Assembly (NCBI RefSeq): GCF_001995215.1
Contig: NZ_MUXN01000023.1
Coordinates: 166,748-230,747 of the forward strand
Direction of reading: 5' to 3'
Length of the DNA stretch: 64,000 nt
From: Amycolatopsis azurea DSM 43854
GTDB taxonomy: Bacteria > Actinomycetota > Actinomycetes > Mycobacteriales > Pseudonocardiaceae
The notes under the pieces are model-generated. The model saw only the letters and a program-made list of their open reading frames with translations, did no database searches and was not told the origin of the DNA. Position numbers and translations under genes: made by a program. Shown piece after piece: positions 17,153 through 26,471 of this stretch (the first letter of the stretch is position 1; every line of letters begins with the position of its first letter).

Positions 17153-18355
17153 GTGGTTGGCGCAGAAAGTCCGCCCGTCGGCACCCCCGCCGGGATGCGG
17201 AAGATCAATCAGCGCGCCGTGCTGGACCTCCTGCGCCGCACCGGCCCTGCCACGCGGCCGCAAGTCGCCAAGGACACCGGTCTTTCGAAACCCACGGTGA
17301 GCCAAGCGTTACTGGCTCTCGAAGCGGCCGGGCTGGCCAGGGCGACCGGGCACACGTCGACCGGCACCGGCCGGTCCGCCGTCCTGTACGAAGCGGATCC
17401 CACGGCCGGATATGTCCTGGGTGTCGACATCGGACGCGAGCACCTCCGCGTCGCCGTCTCGGATCTCGGCCACACCGTGGTCGCCCGCCGTGACGAGCGG
17501 AACACGTCGCGTTCGGGCACCGCTCTCGTCAGCGCCGTGGGCGCCCTCGCGGCGGCGACGGTCCGCGAGGCGGGGCTGAGCCAGGCCGACATCGTCGTGC
17601 GCGTCCTCGGCTCGCCCGGAGTCGCGGATCCGGACAAGCGCTGCTTCCGGCACGCGCCGAACCTGCCCGGCTGGGGCAAGGCCGGGCTGCTCGACGAACT
17701 CGAAGGCGTCCTCGGCCCGGATCTGATGGTCGAGAACGACGCGAACCTCACCGCCGTCGGCGAATGGGAACGCGGTGCCGCGCGCGGCGCGTCCGTGTTC
17801 GGCTTCATCACCATCGGCACCGGTGTCGGCATGGGCGTGATGGTCAACGGCCAGGTGTTCCGCGGCGCGACGGGCGCGGCGGGCGAGATCGGCTACCTGC
17901 CCTACGGCCAATCGCACGCGGCGGGCGAGGGCGAAGACGCGCCGCCGGTCCGCGGTCACCTCGAAGAGGCGACCGCGGCGCAGTCCGTCGTCCGCGGGGC
18001 GCGCGAACTCGGCCTCGGCACGGCGAAATCGGCCCGCGAGGTCTTCCGGCTGGCCCGCGACGGCGACGAACTTGCCCTGCGCGCCGTCGAAGCCGAGGCG
18101 GACAGGCTCGCCTACACCGTGGCGTCGGTGGCGGCGGTGATCGACCCGGAACTGATCGTGCTCGGCGGCGGCATCGGCACCGCGGCCGATCTGCTGCTCG
18201 ACCCGATCGACCGCGCCCTGCGTTCGTTCACCCCGCTCGTCCCTTCGGTCGTCCAGGGCGAACTCGGCGACGACGGCGTCCTGACCGGCGCGATCAGCGT
18301 CGGGCTGCGCGCCGCCGAGGGCCTGGTCTTCGAACGGAAGGTGGGCGCCGCCTAA
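17153..18355 (+). CDS. ROK family transcriptional regulator, degenerate sugar site
   Basis: This is a 400-residue protein. I chose GTG 17153 because AGGAGG lies 8 bases upstream; the longer frame to 17087 lacks one. An N-terminal winged helix (RPQVAKDTGLSKPTVSQAL) precedes a ROK domain with ENDANLTAVGE and GTGVGMGVMVNG. The zinc motif CxCGxxGC normally found before HLEE is absent: the segment GEGEDAPPVRGHLEE has no cysteine. The sugar-contacting ExGH motif reads EIGY. It is therefore a regulator, not a kinase, and its ligand may not be a free sugar. A dre site lies upstream. Confidence 0.88.
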   Translation: MVGAESPPVGTPAGMRKINQRAVLDLLRRTGPATRPQVAKDTGLSKPTVSQALLALEAAGLARATGHTSTGTGRSAVLYEADPTAGYVLGVDIGREHLRVAVSDLGHTVVARRDERNTSRSGTALVSAVGALAAATVREAGLSQADIVVRVLGSPGVADPDKRCFRHAPNLPGWGKAGLLDELEGVLGPDLMVENDANLTAVGEWERGAARGASVFGFITIGTGVGMGVMVNGQVFRGATGAAGEIGYLPYGQSHAAGEGEDAPPVRGHLEEATAAQSVVRGARELGLGTAKSAREVFRLARDGDELALRAVEAEADRLAYTVASVAAVIDPELIVLGGGIGTAADLLLDPIDRALRSFTPLVPSVVQGELGDDGVLTGAISVGLRAAEGLVFERKVGAA

Positions 18356-18816
18356 CCACCGCGCCGCCACGCCTTGCCGCCCGTGCCGATCCGCCACGGC
18401 GTCAGCCTCAGCACGGTGATGCCGGGGTCCAGCGGATCGTCCCCGCCCATGATCTTCGGGTCGAACCCCAGCGGTTCCGGCGTTTCCGACGCCAGGCGCC
18501 ACAGGTGCCGTCGCGTTTCCTCGTCGTCGGCGTAGACGGCGCCGCATTCGGCGACGGCGACCTCGTGCGCCGGGTCCCAGTACGAGCAGGAGACGAACGG
18601 CGTGCGCGCCAGGTGCGCCTTCTTCAGCGGTGTCGGCCGGGTGAACAGGTGCCCGATCAGTTCGCCGTCCCGCTCCTCCCAGATCGGATGCACCACCCGC
18701 GACCTCGGCCTGCCCTGTCTGTCGACCGTCGCGAGCGTGCACCAGACCACGCGGTGGGCGACGCGGACGAATTCCGCCAGCAGTTCCGGCGGAGCCGTGC
18801 CAGACTCCACAACCAT
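18352..18816 (-). CDS. pyridoxamine 5'-phosphate oxidase-fold (PPOX) protein
   Basis: This is a 154-residue flavin- or F420-binding split-barrel protein containing CTLATVDRQGRPRSRVVHPIW and GHLFTRPTPLKKAHLARTPFVS. I start it at ATG 18816, although the frame stays open further upstream. That start codon overlaps the divergent MarR start inside a 20-bp palindrome. Its stop overlaps the end of the ROK gene by 4 bp. The substrate is unknown; family members reduce small molecules or bind cofactors. Confidence 0.85.
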   Translation of the reverse strand: MVVESGTAPPELLAEFVRVAHRVVWCTLATVDRQGRPRSRVVHPIWEERDGELIGHLFTRPTPLKKAHLARTPFVSCSYWDPAHEVAVAECGAVYADDEETRRHLWRLASETPEPLGFDPKIMGGDDPLDPGITVLRLTPWRIGTGGKAWRRGG

Positions 18817-18825
18817 GGTTGTGGA
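18806..18825. promoter_or_regulatory. 20-bp perfect palindrome spanning both divergent start codons
   Basis: The palindrome TCCACAACCATGGTTGTGGA is centred on CCATGG, so the plus-strand ATG (18815-18817) of MarR and the minus-strand ATG (18816-18814) of the PPOX gene overlap by two bases. It has the size and symmetry of a MarR operator. Repressor binding here would block both transcripts at or near their 5' ends. Confidence 0.65.
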
Positions 18826-19297
18826 TCCTACGCCGTCGAATCTCGACCTGTCACTCGTTTCGCTGTTCGCGGGCTGGGCGATGGGCGGCGAGGTCCAGCG
18901 GCGGCTGGCCGCCGACGGACACGGCGAACCGCGGTTCAACGACGGCGTCGTGTTCCAGCACGTGCTCGCGGGGCCGTTGTCGATCTCCGCGCTCGCCGAA
19001 CGGATGGGCGTGACCCAGCAGGCGGCGTCGAAGGCCGTCGCCGAGCTGGAACGCCGGGGCCTGCTGCGGCGCGGACCCGATCCGGCCGACGCGCGGACCC
19101 GGCTGCTGCACCTGACGGACCAGGCGGAGAACGCGGTCGCGGCGGCGCGGAAGCACCGTGCCGCACTGGAAAAGGAACTCGCCGTCGAATTCGGTGAAGA
19201 ACGCGTCGCGGACGCGAAAGCCCTACTGGCAGGGATTCTCAGTCGCTACGGGGACGCGGAAGCGATCCGCGGCCGCAGGGTATTACCTCCGCGGTAA
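18815..19297 (+). CDS. MarR family regulator
   Basis: This is a 160-residue winged-helix regulator with SISALAERMGVTQQAASKAVAELERRGLLRR followed by the wing DPADARTRLLHLT. The start at 18815 sits within the shared palindrome; a GTG at 18821 is an alternative that would still leave almost no leader. It probably represses itself and the divergent PPOX gene. Confidence 0.9.
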   Translation: MVVDPTPSNLDLSLVSLFAGWAMGGEVQRRLAADGHGEPRFNDGVVFQHVLAGPLSISALAERMGVTQQAASKAVAELERRGLLRRGPDPADARTRLLHLTDQAENAVAAARKHRAALEKELAVEFGEERVADAKALLAGILSRYGDAEAIRGRRVLPPR

Positions 19298-19332
19298 TCG
19301 ACGGCGCCGGGCCCGCGCGGAACGATGAGCGT

Positions 19333-19686
19333 ATGACCACAGCCAAGAAGATCGTCCTCGATTGCTTCGAGAACATGTTCGTACACAAGGATTTCGACGC
19401 CGCGAGCGCGAACGTGCACCCGGATTTCGTCACCCACAGCCCGGGTTTCCCCTCCGGCCGTGAGGCTTTCGTCGAAGCGATGCGGAATTCGCCGATGGCG
19501 GGCGCGGATGTCGCCGTCAAACGCGTGATCGCCGACGACGAGCACGTCGTCGTGCACCTGCACGTCGTCCGGCCGGGTGAGGAACTCGGCGCGGCCGTCG
19601 TCGACATCGTCCGCGTGGCGGACGGGCTCATCGTGGAGCACTGGGACGTCAAGCAGCCGGTGCCGCCCGGCGCGGAAATGTTCTAG
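19333..19686 (+). CDS. SnoaL/NTF2-like protein
   Basis: This is a 117-residue single-domain alpha+beta barrel from ATG 19333. MFVHKDFDAASANVHPDFVTHSPG and VDIVRVADGLIVEHWDVKQP match the SnoaL-like polyketide cyclase/NTF2 family. The family has many small-molecule isomerase, hydrolase or binding roles, and nothing here fixes one. It may follow the MarR gene in transcription. Its stop and that of the convergent thioesterase share the sequence CTAG. Confidence 0.83.
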   Translation: MTTAKKIVLDCFENMFVHKDFDAASANVHPDFVTHSPGFPSGREAFVEAMRNSPMAGADVAVKRVIADDEHVVVHLHVVRPGEELGAAVVDIVRVADGLIVEHWDVKQPVPPGAEMF

Positions 19687-20189
19687 GGCTTGATGATCAG
19701 GCAGGTGCTCGACGCGGTCGCGAGCACCTTGCCCTCCGCGTCGCGGATGTCGCCCTCGGCGAACGCGACGCGCGAACCGGCCTTCACGACCCAGCCGTGC
19801 GCGCGGATCTCTCCCACCGAACCGGAAATGGCGCGCAGGTAGTTCACCTTCAGCTCGACCGAGGTGTACCCGACCCCGGCAGGGAGGGTCGAGTGCACCG
19901 CGCACGCCACCGCCGAATCCAGCAGGGTCGCCGCGACGCCGCCGTGCACGGTCCCGATCGGGTTGTACAGCGACTCGTCCGGCGTCGCGGCCAGCACGAC
20001 GTCGCCCTCGGCCACGCTCACCCAGCGCATGCCGAAATGCGCCGAGATCGGCGCCGGCGGGATCCGCCCCTCCGCGATCCCGGTCAGGTAGTCGAGCCCG
20101 GACAGCTCGCGGCCGAGCCGGGCGGTGGGCAGCGGATCCTGCCAGGTCACGGTCTTCTGCCGGGTCTCCGCGGTGGCGTCGACGGTCAT
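19683..20189 (-). CDS. PaaI-type hotdog thioesterase
   Basis: This is a 168-residue hotdog-fold protein. The motif NPIGTVHGGVAATLLDSAVACA is the PaaI signature and TSVELKVNYLRAI the central strand region. It likely hydrolyses aryl- or acyl-CoA thioesters. It is divergent from a TetR gene, and two near-identical operators lie between them, so it is likely induced by a ligand of that repressor. Confidence 0.9.
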   Translation of the reverse strand: MTVDATAETRQKTVTWQDPLPTARLGRELSGLDYLTGIAEGRIPPAPISAHFGMRWVSVAEGDVVLAATPDESLYNPIGTVHGGVAATLLDSAVACAVHSTLPAGVGYTSVELKVNYLRAISGSVGEIRAHGWVVKAGSRVAFAEGDIRDAEGKVLATASSTCLIIKP

Positions 20190-20197
20190 ACCTGCCT

Positions 20198-20240
20198 CCT
20201 AAGACGATCGTCCTAGACTTTCCTAAGACAGTCGTCCTAG
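20198..20240. promoter_or_regulatory. tandem TetR-type operators
   Basis: Two 19-bp copies, 20198-20216 (CCTAAGACGATCGTCCTAG) and 20222-20240 (CCTAAGACAGTCGTCCTAG), are spaced 24 bp start to start. Each is an imperfect palindrome around GACNNTCGTC. They fill the 72-bp gap between the divergent thioesterase and TetR starts. Half-sites of this kind resemble those of LmrA/YxaF-type TetR repressors. Confidence 0.72.
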
Positions 20241-20261
20241 TCAAGGACTACGCTGCAGCAC

Positions 20262-20840
20262 GTGTCCGACACCACCACCCGCGAGCGCATGATCGAAACC
20301 GCGATGACGCTCTTCCGCCGCGAGGGCTACCAGGCGACCTCGTGGCGACGGCTGGTCGAACAGGCCGGGACGCCGTGGGGGTCGGCGTACCACCACTTCC
20401 CCGGCGGCAAGGAACAGCTGGCGGTCGCCGCGATCGAACTCGGCACCGCCGTCGTGGCGAAGACGGTCCGCCGCGCCTTCGAGCGCAACGAGACCGTCGA
20501 GGACGCCGTGAGCTGGTGGTACCGCAAAGCGGGCGAGGCGCTGGCCGCCGACGACTACCGCGGCGGCTGTCCGCTCGCCACGATCACGTTGGAGATGGCG
20601 CACGCCTCGCCCGCGATCACCAAGGCGTGCCAGGACGCCTTCGCCGCCTGGCACGTGCTGCTGGTGGAACTACTCACCGGCCACGGCGCCGGGAACGCCG
20701 AAGACCTCGCGACGGCCATCGTGAACAACCTCGAAGGCGCCCTGCTGGTCAGCAGGATCCGCCGGTCACCCGATCCGCTGGAGCGGGCCGCGCGGCACGT
20801 CGCACTCGTGACCCGCGCGGGCACCGGCGAGCCGGGGTAG
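20262..20840 (+). CDS. TetR family regulator (LmrA/YxaF-like)
   Basis: This is a 192-residue repressor from GTG 20262. Its HTH reads YQATSWRRLVEQAGTPWGSAYHHFPGGKEQL, the form usual in the LmrA/YxaF branch, and the helical C-terminal part contains CPLATITLEMA. The tandem operators just upstream suggest it represses itself and the divergent thioesterase. The HAD gene follows 11 bp downstream and may be partly co-transcribed. Confidence 0.92.
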   Translation: MSDTTTRERMIETAMTLFRREGYQATSWRRLVEQAGTPWGSAYHHFPGGKEQLAVAAIELGTAVVAKTVRRAFERNETVEDAVSWWYRKAGEALAADDYRGGCPLATITLEMAHASPAITKACQDAFAAWHVLLVELLTGHGAGNAEDLATAIVNNLEGALLVSRIRRSPDPLERAARHVALVTRAGTGEPG

Positions 20841-20851
20841 CGTTCGGAGGC

Positions 20852-21586
20852 ATGATCGGTCTGCCCGGCACCATCACGGCCTGCCTCTTCGACCTCGACG
20901 GCGTGCTGACCGGAACCGCCGCCCAGCACCGGGCAGCGTGGAAACGCACGTTCGACGACTTCCTGCGCACCCGCGACGGTGACACGTTCTCTCCGTTCAC
21001 CGACACCGACTACGCGTCCTACGTCGATGGAAGGCCCAGGGCGGACGGCGTCCGCGCCTTCCTCACCTCGCGCGGGATCGAGCTGCCGGAAGGAAAGCCG
21101 GACGACGGCGTCGACGCCGCCACCGTCAACGGGGTCGGGAACCGCAAGAACCAGCTGGTACTGAAGATCATCGACGACGAGGGTGTCACCCCGTACCCGG
21201 GATCCGTGCGGTACCTGGAGGCGGCGAAGGCGGCCGGACTGCGCATCGGCGTCGTCACGTCCTCGGCCAACGGCGCGAAGGTCCTCGACGCCGCCGACCT
21301 GACCAAGTACGTCGAAGCGCGGATCGACGGCATCGTGATCTCCGAGAAGGGGTTGCGCGGCAAGCCCGCCCCCGACTCGTTCCTCGCCGGCGCCGAGGCG
21401 TTCGGTGTCGCACCGGAGAACGCGGCCGTCTTCGAGGACGCGCTCGCGGGCGTTCAGGCCGGGAAGGACGGCGGATTCGGTTACGTGGTCGGGGTGAACC
21501 GCGCGCACCAGGCGGGAGAGCTGCTCTCGCACGGTGCCGATGTCGTGGTGGACGACCTCGCCGAACTACTGGAGGACCGCAAGTGA
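20852..21586 (+). CDS. beta-phosphoglucomutase family HAD hydrolase
   Basis: This is a 244-residue HAD protein from ATG 20852 with CGGAGG immediately upstream. FDLDGVLT (motif I) holds the nucleophilic and acid/base Asp residues, VVTSSAN is motif II, and KPAPDSFLAGAEAFGV plus FEDALAGVQAG cover motifs III and IV. Its stop overlaps the GTG start of the GH65 gene. That pairing fits a pathway in which disaccharide phosphorolysis gives beta-glucose-1-phosphate and this enzyme converts it to glucose-6-phosphate. Confidence 0.92.
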   Translation: MIGLPGTITACLFDLDGVLTGTAAQHRAAWKRTFDDFLRTRDGDTFSPFTDTDYASYVDGRPRADGVRAFLTSRGIELPEGKPDDGVDAATVNGVGNRKNQLVLKIIDDEGVTPYPGSVRYLEAAKAAGLRIGVVTSSANGAKVLDAADLTKYVEARIDGIVISEKGLRGKPAPDSFLAGAEAFGVAPENAAVFEDALAGVQAGKDGGFGYVVGVNRAHQAGELLSHGADVVVDDLAELLEDRK

Positions 21587-23943
21587 CCGAATCGTTTCTC
21601 CGCGGCTACGAGGTCTCGCCCTGGGAGCTGCGCTGGCACGGTATGGACGTCGACGCGTTGCAGCGCACCGAATCGGCGTTCGCGGTGTCCAACGGGCACA
21701 TCGGCCTGCGCGGCACGCTGGAGGAGGCCGAGCCCCGCGGCCTGCCGGGCACCTATCTCAACGGTTTCTACGAGCAACACGACCTTCCCTACGCGGAGAC
21801 CGGGTACGGCTACCCGGAAGAGGGGCAGACCGTCGTCAACGTGACCGACGGCAAGATCATCAGGCTGCTGGTCGAGGACGAGCCGCTCGACATGCGGTAC
21901 GGGCAGGCGACCGAGCACGACCGCGTCCTCGACTTCCGGAAGGGCACCCTCGCGCGCGACACCGTGTGGTCGTCGCCGACCGGGCGCCGGGTCCGGGTGA
22001 AGACCGAACGCCTGGTCTCCTTCACCCAGCGGGCCGTCGCCGCGATCCGGTACGAGGTCGAACCGCTCGACGACGAACTCCAGCTGGTCGTGCAGTCGGA
22101 TCTGCTGGCGAACGAACCGGTCGAGTCCGACACGCGTGATCCGCGGGTCGCGGCGGCGCTGGAGTCGCCGCTGGTCGCGGAGTACCAGCACGCCGAGGAG
22201 TACCACGCCGTGCTGATGCACCAGACTCGCAAGTCCGGGCTGCGGATGGCCGCCGCGATGGACCACAAGATCGACGTCTCCGACGGCGTCCGCACGCATA
22301 TCGAAGCCGAAGAGGATCTGGCACGGCTCACGATCGCCGTGGACGTGCCCAAGGGCGGACGGCTGCGCATCACCAAGTTCCTCGCCTACGGCTGGTCCGC
22401 GCAGCGTTCGGTGCCCGCCGTGCGCGCCCAGGTCGAGGCCGCGCTGGCCGGAGCCCGGCAGACCGGTTGGAAGGGCCTGCTCGCCGAGCAGAAGGAGTTC
22501 CTCGACGACTTCTGGGCGACCTCGGACATCGAGATCGACGGCGATCCGGAACTCCAGCAGGCGGTGCGGTTCGCGCTCTTCCATCTGCTGCAGGCCGGGG
22601 CCCGCGGCGAGACGAGGGCCTTGGCGGGCAAGGGGTTGACCGGCCCCGGTTACGACGGGCACGCGTTCTGGGACACCGAGACCTTCGTGCTGCCCGTGCT
22701 CACGTACAGCATGCCGGACGCCGCCAGGGACGCGCTGCGCTGGCGTCACTCCACTTTGGACAAAGCGCGGGAAAGGGCGGCGCAGCTCGGTTTGCGCGGC
22801 GCCGCGTTCCCCTGGCGGTCCATCAACGGCGCGGAATGTTCGGCGTACTGGCCGGCGGGCACGGCGGCGTTCCACGTCAGCGCGGACATCTCCGACGCCG
22901 TCGTGCGTTATCTCAACGCCACCGGCGACGACGACTTCATGCGGACCTGTGGCGCGGAACTGCTCCTCGAAACCGCGCGGATGTGGTTGTCACTGGGGCA
23001 TTTCGACCGGCGAGGCCGGTTCCGGATCGACGGTGTCACCGGCCCGGACGAGTACTCCGCGGTGGCGGACAACAACGTCTACACGAACCTCATGGCGCGC
23101 CGGAACCTGTTCTACGCCGCCGAAATCTGCGGTGCGCACGAGGACGTGGCGACCGCTTTCGAGGTCACCCAGGACGAGGTCGCGCAGTGGCGCAAAGCAG
23201 CCGAAGCGATGTTCGTGCCTTACGACGAGGATCTCGGCGTCCACCCGCAGTCCGAAGGGTTCCTGGAGCATGACGAGTGGGATTTCGAGGCCACGGACGC
23301 CGATTTCTACCCGCTGCTGCTGAACTTCCCGTACTTCGACCTGTACCGCAAGCAGGTGGTCAAGCAGGCGGATCTGGTGCTCGCGCTGCACCTGTGCGGG
23401 GATTCCTTCACCCCGGAGGAAAAGGCACGCGACTTCGCCTACTACGAGGCGCGCACAGTAAGGGATTCCTCCCTCTCGGCGGGAACGCAGGCCGTGGTGG
23501 CGGCGGAGGTCGGACATCTCGACCTGGCTTACGACTACCTCGCCGAGGCGGCGCTCACCGACCTGCACGACGTGCACAACAACGTCCGCAACGGCCTGCA
23601 CCTGGCCTCACTGGCGGGCGCTTGGCAGGGCACCGTCGCCGGGTTCGGCGGGCTGCGCGACCACGGCGGACGGCTGACCTTCGCGCCGCGCCTGCCGCCG
23701 CGGCTGCGGCGGATCGCGTTCCGGCTGACCTTCCGCGGCACCCGGTTCCAGGTAGAGATCGATCGTGAGGGCGCGACGTATCACGTGATCACCGGGGAGC
23801 CGCTGGAACTGGCGCACCACGGTGAGACCTTCACGGTGAACTCCGAGCCGGTGCGGCTGCCGATCCCGGCGCTGGACCCGGGCCCGGCCCCGGTGCAGCC
23901 CGAGGGCCGCGCTCCGGCCCGGCGACGACCGAAGGGCAGGTGA
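21583..23943 (+). CDS. GH65 disaccharide phosphorylase (maltose/trehalose/kojibiose type)
   Basis: This is a 786-residue enzyme starting at GTG 21583 in a GTGA overlap with the HAD gene. Family 65 features are the N-terminal beta-sandwich (NGHIGLRGTLEEAEP), the (alpha/alpha)6 barrel with HAFWDTETFVLPVL, the segment GVTGPDEYSAVADNNVYTN holding the general-acid Glu, and a C-terminal beta domain. Length is normal. It catalyses reversible phosphorolysis of a glucosyl-glucose disaccharide to beta-glucose-1-phosphate plus glucose. Sequence reading alone does not separate maltose, trehalose and kojibiose. Confidence 0.92.
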   Translation: MTESFLRGYEVSPWELRWHGMDVDALQRTESAFAVSNGHIGLRGTLEEAEPRGLPGTYLNGFYEQHDLPYAETGYGYPEEGQTVVNVTDGKIIRLLVEDEPLDMRYGQATEHDRVLDFRKGTLARDTVWSSPTGRRVRVKTERLVSFTQRAVAAIRYEVEPLDDELQLVVQSDLLANEPVESDTRDPRVAAALESPLVAEYQHAEEYHAVLMHQTRKSGLRMAAAMDHKIDVSDGVRTHIEAEEDLARLTIAVDVPKGGRLRITKFLAYGWSAQRSVPAVRAQVEAALAGARQTGWKGLLAEQKEFLDDFWATSDIEIDGDPELQQAVRFALFHLLQAGARGETRALAGKGLTGPGYDGHAFWDTETFVLPVLTYSMPDAARDALRWRHSTLDKARERAAQLGLRGAAFPWRSINGAECSAYWPAGTAAFHVSADISDAVVRYLNATGDDDFMRTCGAELLLETARMWLSLGHFDRRGRFRIDGVTGPDEYSAVADNNVYTNLMARRNLFYAAEICGAHEDVATAFEVTQDEVAQWRKAAEAMFVPYDEDLGVHPQSEGFLEHDEWDFEATDADFYPLLLNFPYFDLYRKQVVKQADLVLALHLCGDSFTPEEKARDFAYYEARTVRDSSLSAGTQAVVAAEVGHLDLAYDYLAEAALTDLHDVHNNVRNGLHLASLAGAWQGTVAGFGGLRDHGGRLTFAPRLPPRLRRIAFRLTFRGTRFQVEIDREGATYHVITGEPLELAHHGETFTVNSEPVRLPIPALDPGPAPVQPEGRAPARRRPKGR

Positions 23944-23949
23944 AGGCGC

Positions 23950-24129
23950 TCAGTCCGGAGGTTCGATCGGTACTTCGCCGCCACCCGGGACGTCGTCGAC
24001 CTCCTGGGTGCCGTGCGGGCCGGTGTCCCGGTTGGGCGCGCTCGGCACGTCGGTCTTCGGCTGGATCCCGCGGAGGTCGTCGAGGTCTTCCTCGTCGTCC
24101 TGCCCGAAGCTCTTCTTGCTTTCCCTCAT
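23950..24129 (-). CDS. small acidic protein, 59 residues
   Basis: This short frame runs from ATG 24129 to TGA 23950. It encodes MRESKKSFGQDDEEDLDDL at the N-terminus and a Gly/Pro/Asp-rich remainder ending EPPD. The composition is highly acidic and probably disordered, with no domain seen. It lies between the GH65 gene (convergent) and the Ppx/GppA gene on the same strand, 39 bp downstream of the latter's stop. It is likely a real small protein, but nothing supports a function. Confidence 0.55.
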   Translation of the reverse strand: MRESKKSFGQDDEEDLDDLRGIQPKTDVPSAPNRDTGPHGTQEVDDVPGGGEVPIEPPD

Positions 24130-24168
24130 ATGTCCGGGGTACCCGTTCGCGGCCGGATATGCCAGCCT

Positions 24169-25134
24169 TCAGGCCGCTTTCGCCGGTTTGCCGTCCAGCG
24201 TGACCAGTCCGTCGAGCATCCCGAGCAGCAGACCGTCCCTGGTGGACCACGGGCAGATGGCGACCTGGCCACCGGAAAGCGTCAGCAGCGCCTCGGCGAC
24301 GATCGCGCCCGCGAGCGCCTGATGCGAGCGCTGTCGCGAGATGCCGGGCAGTTCGGCGCGGCGTTTCGCCGGCAGTTTCGCCAGCCGCGGGATCCACGCG
24401 CGGAGGTCGTCGAGGTGCAGTTCCCGGGAGCGGGACGGCCTGTCCCCGGCGAGCCGGGCGAGTTGCCGCAGCACCTTGGAGCAGCCGACGGCGCGGTGAT
24501 CGCGGATCTGCGGCAGGACTTCCTGCATCGCGTCGCGGACCTCGTCGAGCACGTGCTCCCGCATCGCCCGCACGACCTTGGGCGACGGGCATTCGGTGGC
24601 GAACCAGTCCCGCGTCAGCGAGCGGGCACCGAGCGGGAGCGAATGCGCGAACCCGGCCTCCTCGGCCTCTCCCGCGGCGAGTTCGACGGTACCGCCGCCG
24701 ATGTCGAGCACCAGCAACCCACCGGCCGAAGCGCCGTACCACCGGCGCGCGCCGACGTAGGCCAGTTCGGCCTCGCGGCGGCCGGTGAGGAACCGCAGTT
24801 TGACCCCGGTGGCCTTCGCGACGTCGCAGACGACCTGCTTCACGTTGGCCGCGTCGCGGATCGAAGACGTGGCGAGCGGGTACACGTCCTCGACACCGTG
24901 CTTGGCGGCCATGGTCATCCCCGCCTCGACGGCGGAGGATACCGCGTCGATGCCGCGCCTGGTCAGGTTTCCGTCATCGTCGAGTTCCCGGTCGAGCCGC
25001 AGCCGCGTCTGGTGGCTCAGCACGGGATCGAGCGGCGAACCACCCTTGGCCAGAACCACCAGCCGCGCGCTGAACGACCCGACGTCCAGGACCGCGGCGG
25101 ACGGCTCGCCGATCTGCTTGCGCACGCGAGGCAC
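24169..25134 (-). CDS. Ppx/GppA family phosphatase
   Basis: This is a 321-residue ASKHA-fold protein from GTG 25134. AVLDVGSFSARLVV is phosphate-1, ATSSIRDAAN and GVKLRFLTGRREAEL form the middle, and LVLDIGGGTVELA is phosphate-2. This is the short two-domain form common in actinobacteria, which lacks the HD domain of E. coli Ppx. Family members hydrolyse polyphosphate or (p)ppGpp, and which applies here cannot be read from sequence. Confidence 0.9.
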   Translation of the reverse strand: MPRVRKQIGEPSAAVLDVGSFSARLVVLAKGGSPLDPVLSHQTRLRLDRELDDDGNLTRRGIDAVSSAVEAGMTMAAKHGVEDVYPLATSSIRDAANVKQVVCDVAKATGVKLRFLTGRREAELAYVGARRWYGASAGGLLVLDIGGGTVELAAGEAEEAGFAHSLPLGARSLTRDWFATECPSPKVVRAMREHVLDEVRDAMQEVLPQIRDHRAVGCSKVLRQLARLAGDRPSRSRELHLDDLRAWIPRLAKLPAKRRAELPGISRQRSHQALAGAIVAEALLTLSGGQVAICPWSTRDGLLLGMLDGLVTLDGKPAKAA

Positions 25135-25325
25135 CTCACCTTCGTCGCGAACGTATTCCCCCGAGGTCTCGCTTTCACTCCTGATAATGGCGGATTTTCC
25201 GGCCGTTCAGGCGTGGTTTACGTTCCCTTTCCACCGGGAGGACGTTTTTTGACCACGATGGGGCTACACCGGCGCAGGTCAAGTATACCGTATCGATACA
25301 GGTGAGGTTCGACTCCTTCGCGTGG
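25135..25325. other. 191-bp intergenic region upstream of the Ppx/GppA gene
   Basis: No gene is seen. The region is less GC-rich than its surroundings and contains the 10-bp palindrome GTATCGATAC (25290-25299). Next to it, on the minus strand, is TATACT (25287-25282), a possible -10 element for the Ppx/GppA gene. No convincing -35 or terminator was found. Confidence 0.35.
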
Positions 25326-26366
<1,041 letters not shown>

Positions 26367-26384
26367 CGTCTTCTCCTCGAAGTT

Positions 26385-26402
26385 ACTGAGCGGTTGCTTA
26401 GT
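26385..26402. promoter_or_regulatory. TetR-like operator upstream of the LLM gene
   Basis: ACTGAGC (26385-26391), GGTT, then GCTTAGT (26396-26402) form an 18-bp dyad with 6 of 7 bases paired per arm. It starts 18 bp upstream of the LLM start codon. The spacing and the TnAGC/GCTnA pattern resemble TetR sites near actinobacterial acyl-CoA genes. No regulator gene is adjacent. Confidence 0.45.
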
Positions 26403-26471
26403 GACAGTGTCGCGTGAGACCTCCGCGAAGGCAAGACGGCGGGCACCCGGGGGCACCCGCCGTCTTCACCT

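Noticed and set aside
25249..25256. T-run near TTTTTTGACC as a possible terminator tail
   Set aside because: No stable GC-rich stem precedes it on the relevant strand, and neither neighbouring gene ends there.
25305..25317. GAGGTTCGACTCC, similar to a tRNA T-loop
   Set aside because: Only a weak 4-bp stem can form and no other tRNA arms are nearby.
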